A DNA stretch of 64,000 nucleotides, from NCBI GenBank assembly GCA_028679075.1, contig JAJRCF010000004.1:58991-122990 (forward strand). The letters run 5' to 3'. The notes under the pieces are model-generated. The model saw only the letters and a program-made list of their open reading frames with translations, did not search any database and was not told the DNA's origin. Positions within the stretch are counted from its first letter, which is position 1; every line of letters starts with the position of its first letter. Shown piece by piece: positions 18,467 through 28,639 of the stretch. A program made the position numbers and the translations under genes. This stretch comes from Methanoregula sp. GTDB lineage: Archaea > Halobacteriota > Methanomicrobia > Methanomicrobiales > Methanospirillaceae.

Positions 18467-19018
18467 TTTTTCCAACTCCTTTCCCTGGCATGGTTTTTTG
18501 GAAGTCATTCTGATATATAATAATTTTTTTATAACCTTACCAGAGTTGACCAGCATAGAGTGGAAAATCACATAAATCTTACCCGGTGTTGCAAATTCTG
18601 AATCATACCGGAATTTCCGGTATGTTCAGTACAGGAAAATAGTGTACACGACACTACGAGCTAAGTCTTCTCCACTCCTCCGTTACTTCCACAAGGGGCT
18701 GAAAAACCCGGTAATCCATCAGGAGACCGGGATAGTTTTCCAATTTTTGTAACGTCAGAGAAGACATTTATAGGGATTTTGTCATAGTCCGGTTTGATTT
18801 CGGAATGGTTACATAATCGGGTGAAATGAGCGGATACCGTATCTGTCACATCAAAAAATCATCCGGGAAACAACGATGAACCGGAAAAGAGAATGATGAA
18901 AAAATTTCAGGGACGTGAAAGTGTTTGGCATGGGAGAGAGAGATTCATTTTATGAGGAAAACGACCGTGGACCGGTGAGGAATTTGGGACTATACAAAAA
19001 AACGGGAGCGTGAATGCA
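18467..19018. other. divergent intergenic region
   Basis: About 550 bp between the YqjD-like operon (minus) and a membrane-protein gene (plus). It contains AT-rich sequence near 18515-18535 (ATATATAATAATTTTTTTAT) that likely holds the operon promoter, and the palindrome at 18604-18624. No protein or RNA gene was recognised. Confidence 0.5.
18604..18624. promoter_or_regulatory. perfect 10-bp inverted repeat, candidate operator
   Basis: CATACCGGAA, one central T, then TTCCGGTATG. The arms are perfectly complementary. It lies about 140-180 bp upstream of the YqjD-like operon and outside any gene, and has no T-run after it, so an operator is more likely than a terminator. Confidence 0.45.
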
Positions 19019-19534
19019 ATGGAAGACAAAACTAAAACCGAGATCATAATTCTCACCCTTGGAATTCTCATCGGTGCGGGCCTGTACCTTTCCAACTCAG
19101 TTTTCCTCACGTACATGTCAGCAAATAAAGAGAAGAGCGACACCGCCGAGGGCCTCTATCTCGACGTCGTGTCAATCGAAGACTACCTTCTTGACGCAGA
19201 CCGGGAATTCCTCGCGAACCCCGGGGACAAGTATATCTTTGTCCAGGGCACCCCGCTCTACCCGGACAATGGCCTGTACTTCGCATACCAGCGGGACATT
19301 CCCCGGATGGACCGGACGATTGCACAGGACACGTTAACGTTCTATAATCACCTTATGACAGCGGAGCGGGGCCGGAACATGATTTTTGAGATCCAGCGGC
19401 AGGGGGACCTGCAGGAACTCACATCGGCAGAGCGGAGACGACAGCAGATCCTGACCCGGAGTGTCGCCCATGAAGTAAATATGTCCGTGAGCCTGATACC
19501 TGCCCTGAAACAGGAGCTGAATGCCGCGGCCTGA
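19019..19534 (+). CDS. N-terminally anchored membrane protein, unknown
   Basis: 171 residues. After MEDKTKTE comes one transmembrane helix (IIILTLGILIGAGLYLSNSVFL), then an outer domain of about 130 residues that is mostly helical and rich in Glu, Arg and Gln (DIPRMDRTIAQDTLTFYNHL, ELTSAERRRQQIL). The ATG was chosen over a GTG three codons earlier because GGGAG has usable spacing only to the ATG. No family was recognised. It is monocistronic. Confidence 0.65.
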   Translation: MEDKTKTEIIILTLGILIGAGLYLSNSVFLTYMSANKEKSDTAEGLYLDVVSIEDYLLDADREFLANPGDKYIFVQGTPLYPDNGLYFAYQRDIPRMDRTIAQDTLTFYNHLMTAERGRNMIFEIQRQGDLQELTSAERRRQQILTRSVAHEVNMSVSLIPALKQELNAAA

Positions 19535-19719
19535 TATGAATTACCATTTCCTCCATCCTGTCATGCCAGGAACCTGACACGTTCATTTTTTTCCTTCTGC
19601 ATTTTACTTCTGCATAGTAACGTGCAATAATCAGCAGGATGCATTGCGGCTCCATGTCGTCGTATCTGTCGATGCGATGAGGGATGCCCCGAAATATTCA
19701 TTGCCTGAAAAAAGGGGTG

Positions 19720-20853
19720 TTATTCCCGTTTTCTGTACAGGATGGCTGCTCCGCCGCAGATCCCGATGGCGGAGATAATACTGAACAATGACAAAGGGGA
19801 TTTTGCCGCTGTGGGAGCAAGCTGCGACACATATGTCGTCGGGACGGGCGTTGGACTGGGCGAGAGCATTCCCGACACGTCGGTGCTGCTGCCGGCAGCA
19901 ACCGTCATCACTGATTGCCAGTCCTGGTACCCGTTCATCTTCAGGAGGATCGTGTGGCTCCCCTTCTGGATACCTACGAGAGTAAGGGGAGTAAGGCCCC
20001 GGTATGCATTGTCAAGGTAAATGTTGGCCCCTGACGGGTTTGACCTGACCGTTATCTGGCCGGTGGTGTCAGTAGCCGCACCGGAAGTAACAAGTGCCAT
20101 GTTTGCCTGGATGTTGTAAACGGCTCCCGGCTTTACAATTGCGGTTTCAGTATAAGGCTGGTAATTTGCCAAGGTAACACGGACGGTATAGGATCCCGGG
20201 CTGAGCTGGGTGGCGTAGAGCGGAGTAGAGGAAATGGTTGTCCCAACATAGTTATTATTGACATAGACCGCTGCTCCTACAGGGTTCGATTGTATCTCGA
20301 TATCCCCGTAGCCGGACGATGACGTATACGCAGACATTGCGGGAGATAAGGTACTGATCTGGCCGGCTACAATCGTGAAGGGTTCCGTGAAGTCATAGTA
20401 ACTTGCTCTCTTGAGAGTCAGGGAATGGTCGCCATCAGAGAGCCCGCCAATAACCAGCGGGGTTGTGCCATAATACCGTCCGTCAAGCCAGATGTCGGCA
20501 TTGGTTGGCCGGGAGCTGAGGTCGAGCGTGCCGGTCAGGGGAGAGTTGGCAACGAGCGTTACTGAAACCGTTGTCGTCATGCCGGGGTCATTTGCATAGA
20601 CCGTCTGGGTAGACATCTGGTAACCATCATGGTACACCGAGATGGAATGGTAACTGTTAGATGTCGTTGCAAACGTGACCGGTGTTGGCTGGCAATTCCA
20701 GTGGTCAAGGCATACCGATCCGTCGGAAGGGCTCGCACTGACCTGGATATACGAAACGCTCTCGGCTGCTGCCGGTACCATGCAGGCAGTGATGCCGATG
20801 ATGAGGATTGCGGTGATAAACCACAATCGTATGTTCAGGAAATTTCGTGACAT
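19720..20853 (-). CDS. multi-PEGA surface protein with C-terminal anchor
   Basis: 377 residues. A signal segment (WFITAILIIGITACMVPAAA) is followed by a divergent and then three clear PEGA repeats of about 70 residues: ADIWLDGRYYGTTPL...HSLTLKRASYYDF, AAVYVNNNYVGTT...YTVRVTLANYQPY and ANIYLDNAYRGLTPL...HTILLKMNGYQDW. A Pro/Thr linker and a C-terminal hydrophobic helix before RKRE complete the chain. PEGA domains are beta-sandwich modules of archaeal and bacterial surface proteins, probably binding cell wall or polysaccharide. Monocistronic. Confidence 0.85.
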   Translation of the reverse strand: MSRNFLNIRLWFITAILIIGITACMVPAAAESVSYIQVSASPSDGSVCLDHWNCQPTPVTFATTSNSYHSISVYHDGYQMSTQTVYANDPGMTTTVSVTLVANSPLTGTLDLSSRPTNADIWLDGRYYGTTPLVIGGLSDGDHSLTLKRASYYDFTEPFTIVAGQISTLSPAMSAYTSSSGYGDIEIQSNPVGAAVYVNNNYVGTTISSTPLYATQLSPGSYTVRVTLANYQPYTETAIVKPGAVYNIQANMALVTSGAATDTTGQITVRSNPSGANIYLDNAYRGLTPLTLVGIQKGSHTILLKMNGYQDWQSVMTVAAGSSTDVSGMLSPSPTPVPTTYVSQLAPTAAKSPLSLFSIISAIGICGGAAILYRKRE

Positions 20854-21180
20854 GGGACTGCATGTTTTTTTATCAGGCGAATAACATTCCCCTACATTCC
20901 ATTTTTTGTTCTTCCTTATGCCGGATCGTCTGTTAACCTAATCCACGGGGTTATTGCAACAGGAAACCAGTACCACTGAAACAGGTTGATCCTGCTTCTC
21001 CTCGCTTTTACCTCCATATCATCATTTCAAATTTTGTTTCAAATTTTGAGATCTGGGAGCGAGCCTATACCATTGCGTTGTGCATCTCCATGAAAGCGGG
21101 GAGCGGGCAAAGACCCGGCAGATCTGCCAGGCACGGGATCCGCACCCTCATCGAAGTGTCAACAATGGAGTGAAAGAACA
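20854..21180. other. upstream region of the encapsulin operon
   Basis: About 325 bp between the divergently placed PEGA gene and the encapsulin operon. Apart from the tandem 12-bp repeat at 21025-21048 no gene or RNA was seen. Confidence 0.5.
21025..21048 (+). promoter_or_regulatory. tandem 12-bp direct repeat before the encapsulin operon
   Basis: TTTCAAATTTTG occurs twice without a gap, about 130 bp upstream of the first ATG. Each half contains the near-palindrome CAAATTTTG. It may be an operator for the winged-helix protein encoded in the same operon, or a TATA region. Confidence 0.45.
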
Positions 21181-21546
21181 ATGCCTGAATTTGTTAACCC
21201 GTTTTCCGGTATGGCCCCGGAACGGACCATGACGTTAAAGGAACTGGTCAGGGCCCTGCGCCTTGATCTGGCCTCCGAGCACGAGGCGGTCCATACCTAC
21301 CTTGCCCATGCCGATGCAACAGACAATCCCCTTGCAAAGGCAGTGCTGATTGATATCGCGAATGAAGAGCGTGTCCATGCAGGCGAATTTTCCCGCCTTA
21401 TCGCCATCCTGACCGGTGACGAGGACGCTCATCTCGCAGAAGGGGCACAGGAAGTCGATGCCATGGTGGCGTCGCTTGCACCAGCCGGACAGAAATCCCC
21501 GCAGGCAGCGGGTGAGACGACCATTGGATCCTTAAAATCCTCGTAG
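21181..21546 (+). CDS. ferritin-like encapsulin cargo protein with C-terminal targeting peptide
   Basis: 121 residues. The helical pair LVRALRLDLASEHEAVHTYLAH and AVLIDIANEERVHAGEFSRLIAIL carries the Glu and ExxH ligands of a ferritin-like di-iron site, resembling the ferritin-like domain fused to the Pyrococcus encapsulin and to short EncFtn-type cargo. After a flexible linker the protein ends in ETTIGSLKSS, which matches the usual encapsulin cargo-loading peptide (L-T-V/I-G-S-L-K/R). It should be packaged inside the shell encoded next door and oxidise Fe(II) for storage or detoxification. GGAG lies 10 bp before the ATG. Confidence 0.9.
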   Translation: MPEFVNPFSGMAPERTMTLKELVRALRLDLASEHEAVHTYLAHADATDNPLAKAVLIDIANEERVHAGEFSRLIAILTGDEDAHLAEGAQEVDAMVASLAPAGQKSPQAAGETTIGSLKSS

Positions 21547-21558
21547 GAGATGAAAAAC

Positions 21559-22347
21559 ATGGAGAAAGATTACCTGGGGCGTGCTGATGCCCCCATCAGC
21601 GCCGGGACCTGGAAGCTGCTCGATACCACGATGGTTGAAGCAGCAAAGAGCCAGCTTGCGGGACGGCGGTTGATCAGTATCGAAGGCCCGTTCGGGTTCG
21701 GGCTCAAGGCCATCCCCTTAAGCGACTGCGAAATCGCAGAGGGGATCTCGGCGAGCCCGTTTATCCCGGTGAACCTGGTGAACAGTACATTCTACCTCAA
21801 CAAGCGGGACCTTGCCGCAAGCGAGAGAGACCAGCTGATGTTAGACACAGAGCCGGTCGCATTTGCAGCAATGGCGTGCGCAGCAAAGGAGGACGGCATC
21901 ATCTTCTCCGGGATCGGCGAGACCCCCGGGCTTCTTGGTGCTGAAGGTTCGGGTTCGCTCGCCCTGACCAAATGGGACAAGCCCGGCGCCGCAGCAGACC
22001 AGGTCATCACCGCGGTAACTCAGCTGGACGATGCCGGCTTCCATGGCCCGTACTGTATGGGGCTTGCCCCTGCCCGGTACAACCTGCTCCTGCGCCGGTA
22101 CCCGCAGGGTGACGGCACCGAACTCGACCACATCCGGTCCATTCTTGGCGGGGATGTTGTCAAGGCCCCGGCCCTGAAGACCGGCGGGGTCCTCCTTGCA
22201 TCCGGCCGCCAGTACTGCTCGGTCGTGATCGGCCAGGACATGAGTATCGGCTTCAACGGCCCTGCCGGGGATGCGTTTGAATTCAGTATCTCCGAGAGCC
22301 TTGCACTCCTGGTCCGGGCGCCGGATTCAATCTGCGTCCTCACCTGA
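21559..22347 (+). CDS. encapsulin shell protein (family 1, linocin-type HK97 fold)
   Basis: 262 residues from MEKDYLGRADAPIS; this ATG has GGAG at 9 bp, whereas the ATG at 21550 abuts it. The N-terminal LGRADAPISAGTWKLLD...AAKSQLAGRRLISIEGPFGFG is the signature of family 1 encapsulins, and length is typical. It self-assembles into an icosahedral protein nanocompartment in the cytosol that takes up proteins bearing the cargo peptide. The ferritin-like gene 12 bp upstream ends in that peptide. Encapsulins are known in some archaea, but a methanogen case with this set of partners is of interest. Confidence 0.93.
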   Translation: MEKDYLGRADAPISAGTWKLLDTTMVEAAKSQLAGRRLISIEGPFGFGLKAIPLSDCEIAEGISASPFIPVNLVNSTFYLNKRDLAASERDQLMLDTEPVAFAAMACAAKEDGIIFSGIGETPGLLGAEGSGSLALTKWDKPGAAADQVITAVTQLDDAGFHGPYCMGLAPARYNLLLRRYPQGDGTELDHIRSILGGDVVKAPALKTGGVLLASGRQYCSVVIGQDMSIGFNGPAGDAFEFSISESLALLVRAPDSICVLT

Positions 22348-22366
22348 CGGGAAAGGTGAAAGAACC

Positions 22367-22717
22367 ATGCAGGAAAAAACACGGGAACTCTTAAAAAAAT
22401 TCGAGCAGGACTACGAGATCTCTGTCAGCGCAACCGAGGCACTGACATACTGGATCATCTATGCACGGGTCCGCCGGGCCGACACGGGGGGGACCCACCA
22501 CCTGCACCACGGCATGAAATACGTGTCCGGGCCGGGCCAGGACGGCAATGTCCTCGTCCTCCGGGACCCGTTCGTCTCCGATGCCTACAGTGCCGAGGTC
22601 TGGGGGCCGATGGAGACGATCGATGATTTTGTGAGAAAAGCGCTCGCCCAGATCCTTGCTGACAAGACTGCTGCGGAGAGAGGAGAAGAGGAAGGGTGCG
22701 GGACGAGCTGCGCCTGA
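22367..22717 (+). CDS. encapsulin-operon small protein with His-rich loop and Cys tail
   Basis: 116 residues, no family recognised. A helical N-terminus is followed by the His-rich stretch GGTHHLHHGMKYV, a beta-rich middle (GNVLVLRDPFVSDAYSAEVWG), a helix and a C-terminal EEEGCGTSCA. The clustered His and the final Cys pair suggest metal binding. It lacks a cargo peptide. The start has AAAGGTGA at 7 bp. It lies 19 bp after the shell gene and overlaps none, so it belongs to the same transcript and may aid iron handling. Confidence 0.6.
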   Translation: MQEKTRELLKKFEQDYEISVSATEALTYWIIYARVRRADTGGTHHLHHGMKYVSGPGQDGNVLVLRDPFVSDAYSAEVWGPMETIDDFVRKALAQILADKTAAERGEEEGCGTSCA

Positions 22718-22743
22718 ATACTGTGAACAACAGGAGGTTGATT

Positions 22744-23028
22744 ATGAGACCATTACCCCCATCATCAAAGACCGTGCTGAGGATCCTCGGCACGGAAGGT
22801 GCACTGACCCACAAGGACATTGTGAAGAAATCCCACTGCTCCCCGAGGACGGTGCGCTTTGCCCTGCGAAGGTTGAAAGAGAACGACCTGATCATCGAGA
22901 AGGCGAACATACGTGACATGCGCCAGATCATCTACCAGAACCGGATGACCCGGCCGCAGGAGACCCGGATGGCGGAGAGCGTATCGGGAAGCTACATGAC
23001 CATGAACCTGTCGTCACCGGTGGGATGA
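22744..23028 (+). CDS. winged-helix transcription regulator in the encapsulin operon
   Basis: 94 residues from MRPLPPSSK, with GGAGG 6 bp upstream. The body is one winged helix: TVLRILGTEGALTHKDIVKKS (helices 1-2), CSPRTVRFALRRLKENDLI (recognition helix) and a wing ending IIYQNRM. It resembles MarR/ArsR-type or archaeal Lrs14-like small regulators. A role as local regulator of the operon is inferred from position; the tandem repeat at 21025-21048 is a candidate site. Confidence 0.8.
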   Translation: MRPLPPSSKTVLRILGTEGALTHKDIVKKSHCSPRTVRFALRRLKENDLIIEKANIRDMRQIIYQNRMTRPQETRMAESVSGSYMTMNLSSPVG

Positions 23029-23073
23029 CCTGCCGGGATACACTGCACAGGATAAATAAGAGCGTGATATCCG

Positions 23074-23631
23074 ATGCCGCCCCATTGCGATACAAGAGAC
23101 GGGCCCGTTGTCAAGGCAGCCATAAAGGCGCTGGAGACGGGAAATCCGAGCTATGTACTGATCTGGATTCCAAAAGAGTCCGAGAAAGAACTCAAGAACC
23201 TCTTTGCAAAGACCCTGAAGGCGAGAAAGGCCGGGAAGGATGCACAAGAAGTTGCCGACGACTGGTTCTTTGAGAATGCGATCCGGCTCCACCGTGCCGG
23301 GGAAGGAGCCGCATATACCGGCATGAAACCGGCCGGGCTCAGTGAAGGTCCGGTTGTTCCCATGGCGGAGAAAGCGATCGAGAACGGAAACTCAGGCGAG
23401 ACAATAGCATTTATTCTCGCGACGGTTGAAGACGACTTAAACGAGCGCTTCCACCACGTGATGGAGAAGAAGTCCTATGATGTGGACGATGTGGCTGCGG
23501 GCCGGGAATTCATCGGGGCGTTCATCGGCTGGGTTGTGTATTCCCATCACCTCTACATGTCGGTGAAAGGTGCTGGCGGGCACGAAGAGAAGCACGGCGA
23601 AAAGAAATGCGGGTGCGGCGGGCACCATTAA
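23074..23631 (+). CDS. DUF6448 family protein
   Basis: 185 residues. The opening MPPHCDTRDGPVVKAAIKALETGN, the central DDWFFENAIRLHRAGEGAAYTGMKPAGL and the later HHVMEKKSYDVDDVAAGREFIGAFI match my memory of DUF6448, a helical family of unknown function with conserved His. The C-terminus is a His/Cys/Lys metal-binding-like tail (GGHEEKHGEKKCGCGGHH). Position inside the encapsulin operon suggests a role in metal or oxidative-stress handling; that is inference. Ribosome site is weak. Confidence 0.75.
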   Translation: MPPHCDTRDGPVVKAAIKALETGNPSYVLIWIPKESEKELKNLFAKTLKARKAGKDAQEVADDWFFENAIRLHRAGEGAAYTGMKPAGLSEGPVVPMAEKAIENGNSGETIAFILATVEDDLNERFHHVMEKKSYDVDDVAAGREFIGAFIGWVVYSHHLYMSVKGAGGHEEKHGEKKCGCGGHH

Positions 23632-23656
23632 CCACGCCCTTCACCGGTGAATGCCC

Positions 23657-23878
23657 ATGAAAGCGACTATCGAACGGTCAGACTGCACCAGCTGCGGGAC
23701 CTGCTGGGAGACGTGCCCGGCATTCTTTGAAGAGAACCCGGACGATCACTTCAGCCAGGTGATTGGGAAGTTCCGGCTCAACGGGAATATCGGAGAGGGG
23801 TCTGCACCGGATGAGCTGGAAGCCTGCGTAACCGATGCGGCGGACCTCTGTCCCGTGTCGATCATCACGGTAGAGTAA
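23657..23878 (+). CDS. [4Fe-4S] ferredoxin
   Basis: 73 residues from MKATIERSDC; GGTGA lies 6 bp before this ATG and an in-frame ATG lies two codons earlier. The motif CTSCGTCWETCP supplies cluster ligands, and a second Cys pair in ACVTDAADLCPV near the C-terminus completes a single-cluster ferredoxin of the Thermococcus type, with a spare Cys pair for a disulfide. Ferredoxins accompany several bacterial encapsulin systems, where they are thought to deliver electrons for iron release. Here it is the last gene of the encapsulin operon, which supports the same idea. Confidence 0.85.
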   Translation: MKATIERSDCTSCGTCWETCPAFFEENPDDHFSQVIGKFRLNGNIGEGSAPDELEACVTDAADLCPVSIITVE

Positions 23879-23945
23879 CCGGAGGCTGAGGGCCTGGCCT
23901 TTTGGCGGGATTCAACCCTCATAATACCATCATTGAGAGCACTTT

Positions 23946-24215
23946 ATGGACCGCAATAAACTCCTGTACGCAACCAATGTGCTGATGGGGCTTTTTTTTA
24001 TCACCAGTTTTGTTACCGGGCTGCTGAAATTCACGCTGCTCCTGCGGCTGAGCGGGCTGAACCAGCTGCTCCTCCCCTCCGCATTGATCTCCGATATCCA
24101 TGACTGGTCCGGTATCCTTATGGGGCTCTTCGTTTGCCTGCACCTGTACATGAACCGCCGGTGGATCATTACGATGACGAGAAACATTGTCCACGGTCCC
24201 AGAACGGATGCCTGA
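23946..24215 (+). CDS. DUF4405-like small membrane cytochrome
   Basis: 89 residues with two to three hydrophobic helices (YATNVLMGLFFITSFVTGLLKF; WSGILMGLFVCLHLYMNRRW). The spaced His in ISDIHDWSG and VCLHLYMNRRW and the early NVLMGLFFITSFVTG motif fit DUF4405, which includes small b-type heme membrane proteins. It converges on the molybdopterin oxidoreductase gene that ends at 24250 and could supply electrons to or from it; that pairing is inference. Confidence 0.7.
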   Translation: MDRNKLLYATNVLMGLFFITSFVTGLLKFTLLLRLSGLNQLLLPSALISDIHDWSGILMGLFVCLHLYMNRRWIITMTRNIVHGPRTDA

Positions 24216-24249
24216 TTTTACCATTGGGACTCGGCTTTAAAAAAAAAGA

Positions 24250-24945
24250 TCAATCCCGGGTAAAACTCTTATTCAGGTCCCCGGTATTCGAATACCCCCG
24301 CTGCTCCCAGTAGCCGCGGTACGTGGGGTCGTCGGTCAGTTCGATCTTCTCGATCCATTTGATCCACTTGTACCCCCACTTGTCCTCGGCCACCAGCTGG
24401 AACGGGTACCCCCGTTCCGCGGGGAGCGTGACATTGTTCATGCGGTACGCCATGATGATGTCCCGTTCCGTGAAGTACGCGAGCGGAAACGACGTTGTAT
24501 ACCCGTCGCTGGCGGTAAGGATCACCGTATTTGCCTGAGGGCTGACACCTGCATCCTCAAGGAGGTCCCGGACAAGTACCCCTTCCCAGAGGATGGTCGC
24601 ATCCCATCCTTCCACGCAGAAGAGGGTGACTACCTTGGAGTAGTGCGGGTACTTCGCGAGGACGTCGTCATACGAGTACGTGATCGTCCGGTTGGTCAGG
24701 CCGGTAACCGTGAGCCGGTAGGCAGAGATGTCGATATGCTGGGGGCCCTTGATCGAGTTCTCCCGGAAATCATTGACGGAGGAGAGGTCTTCTCCCTGGT
24801 AGGACCGGACTTCCACCGGTGCGAGGGGGACCGGAGTACCGGCCTCCAGGCCGGTTAGGGAGACCGGAGCCCTGAAGACAAACGCGACCAGCACGACCGC
24901 CACGACAATGACGAGCGCGATAACCACCACGGTCCTGAGGTTCAT
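24250..24945 (-). CDS. membrane-anchored molybdopterin oxidoreductase, sulfite-oxidase family
   Basis: 231 residues. One N-terminal helix (VVVIALVIVVAVVLVAFVF) anchors a molybdopterin-binding domain of the sulfite oxidase/MsrP superfamily facing outward. It contains the Mo-ligand Cys in LFCVEGWDATILWEGVLVRDLL, the FPLAYFTERDIIMAYRMNN stretch, and the GYPFQLVAEDKWGYKWIKWIEKIEL segment. The protein is short, one domain, like other archaeal YedY-like enzymes. Substrate unknown; sulfoxides or oxidised Met are possible. A TATA-like CATTATACC lies about 25 bp upstream of the ATG, so the transcript is nearly leaderless. Confidence 0.85.
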   Translation of the reverse strand: MNLRTVVVIALVIVVAVVLVAFVFRAPVSLTGLEAGTPVPLAPVEVRSYQGEDLSSVNDFRENSIKGPQHIDISAYRLTVTGLTNRTITYSYDDVLAKYPHYSKVVTLFCVEGWDATILWEGVLVRDLLEDAGVSPQANTVILTASDGYTTSFPLAYFTERDIIMAYRMNNVTLPAERGYPFQLVAEDKWGYKWIKWIEKIELTDDPTYRGYWEQRGYSNTGDLNKSFTRD

Positions 24946-25094
24946 AGTGGGACAATGGGCATGGGGTATAATGAATCATTGGATTGGGGAAGGTTTCCTG
25001 TCACCAACTTTTCGAGGGGAGGGGGGGGCCAAAAACAGGTGGTCCCGTTGGTACGAAAAAACATTTTATTATCCGGGTGGACGATCAGGAGATC

Positions 25095-25481
25095 ATGCCA
25101 TCAGATTCCCGCTGGATATTCTATTCCGGATGTACCGCTCTTTTGGTCCTTGCGTGCGTGATTGCCGGCTGCGCTTCCTACCAGTCCACCCCGGCAACCG
25201 CCGCACCCCCCGCTGCAACAAGTGGCGGGAATACCATTGCGATCAAAAATTTCGCATTCGATCCGGCCTCACTGACCGTGAAGGCCGGCACTACCGTTAC
25301 GTGGACGAACCAGGACAGTGTTCCCCACATTATCGCTTCCGATACCGGTTCGCCCGCAGCGTTCTCTTCCAGCTCGCTCTCAACCGGTGCCTCGTACTCA
25401 TTCACATTCACACAGGCAGGAACGTATGCCTATCACTGCACGATTCACCCGTCGATGAAGGGCACGATCATTGTGCAGTAA
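25095..25481 (+). CDS. cupredoxin lipoprotein (plastocyanin/azurin-like)
   Basis: 128 residues. The signal peptide ends in VIAGC, a lipobox. After an Ala/Pro/Thr spacer comes a single cupredoxin domain with all four type 1 copper ligands visible: His in SVPHIIAS, Cys and His in AYHCTIHPSM, and Met in the same loop. It is a membrane-attached periplasmic electron carrier. It is divergent from the molybdopterin oxidoreductase gene, sharing a 150-bp promoter region, so the two may exchange electrons. The ATG at 25095 has AGGAG directly upstream; a frame starting at 24984 is longer but lacks a signal peptide. Confidence 0.9.
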   Translation: MPSDSRWIFYSGCTALLVLACVIAGCASYQSTPATAAPPAATSGGNTIAIKNFAFDPASLTVKAGTTVTWTNQDSVPHIIASDTGSPAAFSSSSLSTGASYSFTFTQAGTYAYHCTIHPSMKGTIIVQ

Positions 25482-25612
25482 CGGCACCTTCGTTGAGCAG
25501 AATACCGTGCAGTCTTCGCGGGCAAAAGGAGGTTATTGAAAAAAGAGGAGGGGCCGGTATGGCCCGGGTGCTGGCCGGTCCCCGCGTCACCGTGCAGTCA
25601 TAGTACTTTTTT

Positions 25613-28015
<2,403 letters not shown>

Positions 28016-28030
28016 GGTTGCCTCAATCAT

Positions 28031-28053
28031 TTAGTTCGAATTTACCTAACTAA
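28031..28053. promoter_or_regulatory. operator-like palindrome at the lon start
   Basis: TTAGTT and AACTAA arms enclose GAATTTACCT; the right half TTTACCTAACTAA matches the site in front of the MarR gene at 28506-28525. It touches the upstream ATG of lon, so binding here should repress lon. Confidence 0.6.
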
Positions 28054-28071
28054 AGTGCAGGTGAAAAAAAT

Positions 28072-28491
28072 TTACCTGACTTTCTCCAGGATCTCCACCA
28101 GGAGTTCCTGCTCGCGTTCATCAAGTGTTTCGATCATCCGTTCAATCGTCCGTCGCAGCGAGGCCTGTTCGGCCTGTGCGATCGCTTTTCCTCTCTCGGT
28201 CAGGCGGATATAGGTGATCCGGCCGTCATCGGGACAGTGTTCACGGTACACGCACTCCATCCGGACGCACTTGTTGATCATCTCGGTGATCGTGGGCTTG
28301 GAGTTCTTCGTGATCTCCGCAAGCCGGCTGAACGTCACGTCTCCCTCAGCATCGATCACTTTGAGGTAGGCGATCTGTTTCACCGTCATGTCGGAGAGCC
28401 CGCATTCAGAGAAGATCGAGCAGGAGCACTCGTTCCTGATCCTGAGCAGGTGGTCCAGTACTGCGAACAGGTGCTCCTCTCGTTCTGTCAT
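28072..28491 (-). CDS. MarR-family transcription regulator
   Basis: 139 residues. The winged helix is clear: TVKQIAYLKVIDAEGDVTFSR, then LAEITKNSKPTITEMINKCV (recognition helix) and the wing YREHCPDDGRITYIRLTERG, framed by dimerising helices at both ends. The N-terminal RNECSCSIFSECG carries three Cys that could sense redox state or metal. It lies just upstream of lon on the same strand with matching operator-like sites before both, so it probably represses itself and lon. A ribosome site AAGGA lies 7 bp before the ATG. Confidence 0.92.
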   Translation of the reverse strand: MTEREEHLFAVLDHLLRIRNECSCSIFSECGLSDMTVKQIAYLKVIDAEGDVTFSRLAEITKNSKPTITEMINKCVRMECVYREHCPDDGRITYIRLTERGKAIAQAEQASLRRTIERMIETLDEREQELLVEILEKVR

Positions 28492-28505
28492 GCTCCGATC
28501 CTTCG

Positions 28506-28525
28506 TTAGTTAGGTTTTACCTAAT
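28506..28525. promoter_or_regulatory. MarR operator candidate
   Basis: TTAGTTAGGTTTTACCTAAT contains the perfect inverted repeat TTAGGT-TTT-ACCTAA (28510-28524). It lies about 18 bp upstream of the marR start, overlapping its promoter. Confidence 0.6.
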
Positions 28526-28639
28526 CATAAAGATGCTGGTTGGGGAATTCTTACCGGAAATGTGAAAAAAGTCAGGGCCCGGGGACGGACATTGGTACCA
28601 TCGCAAATACCTAAAACCCCTTCATCCATACACTCGATC

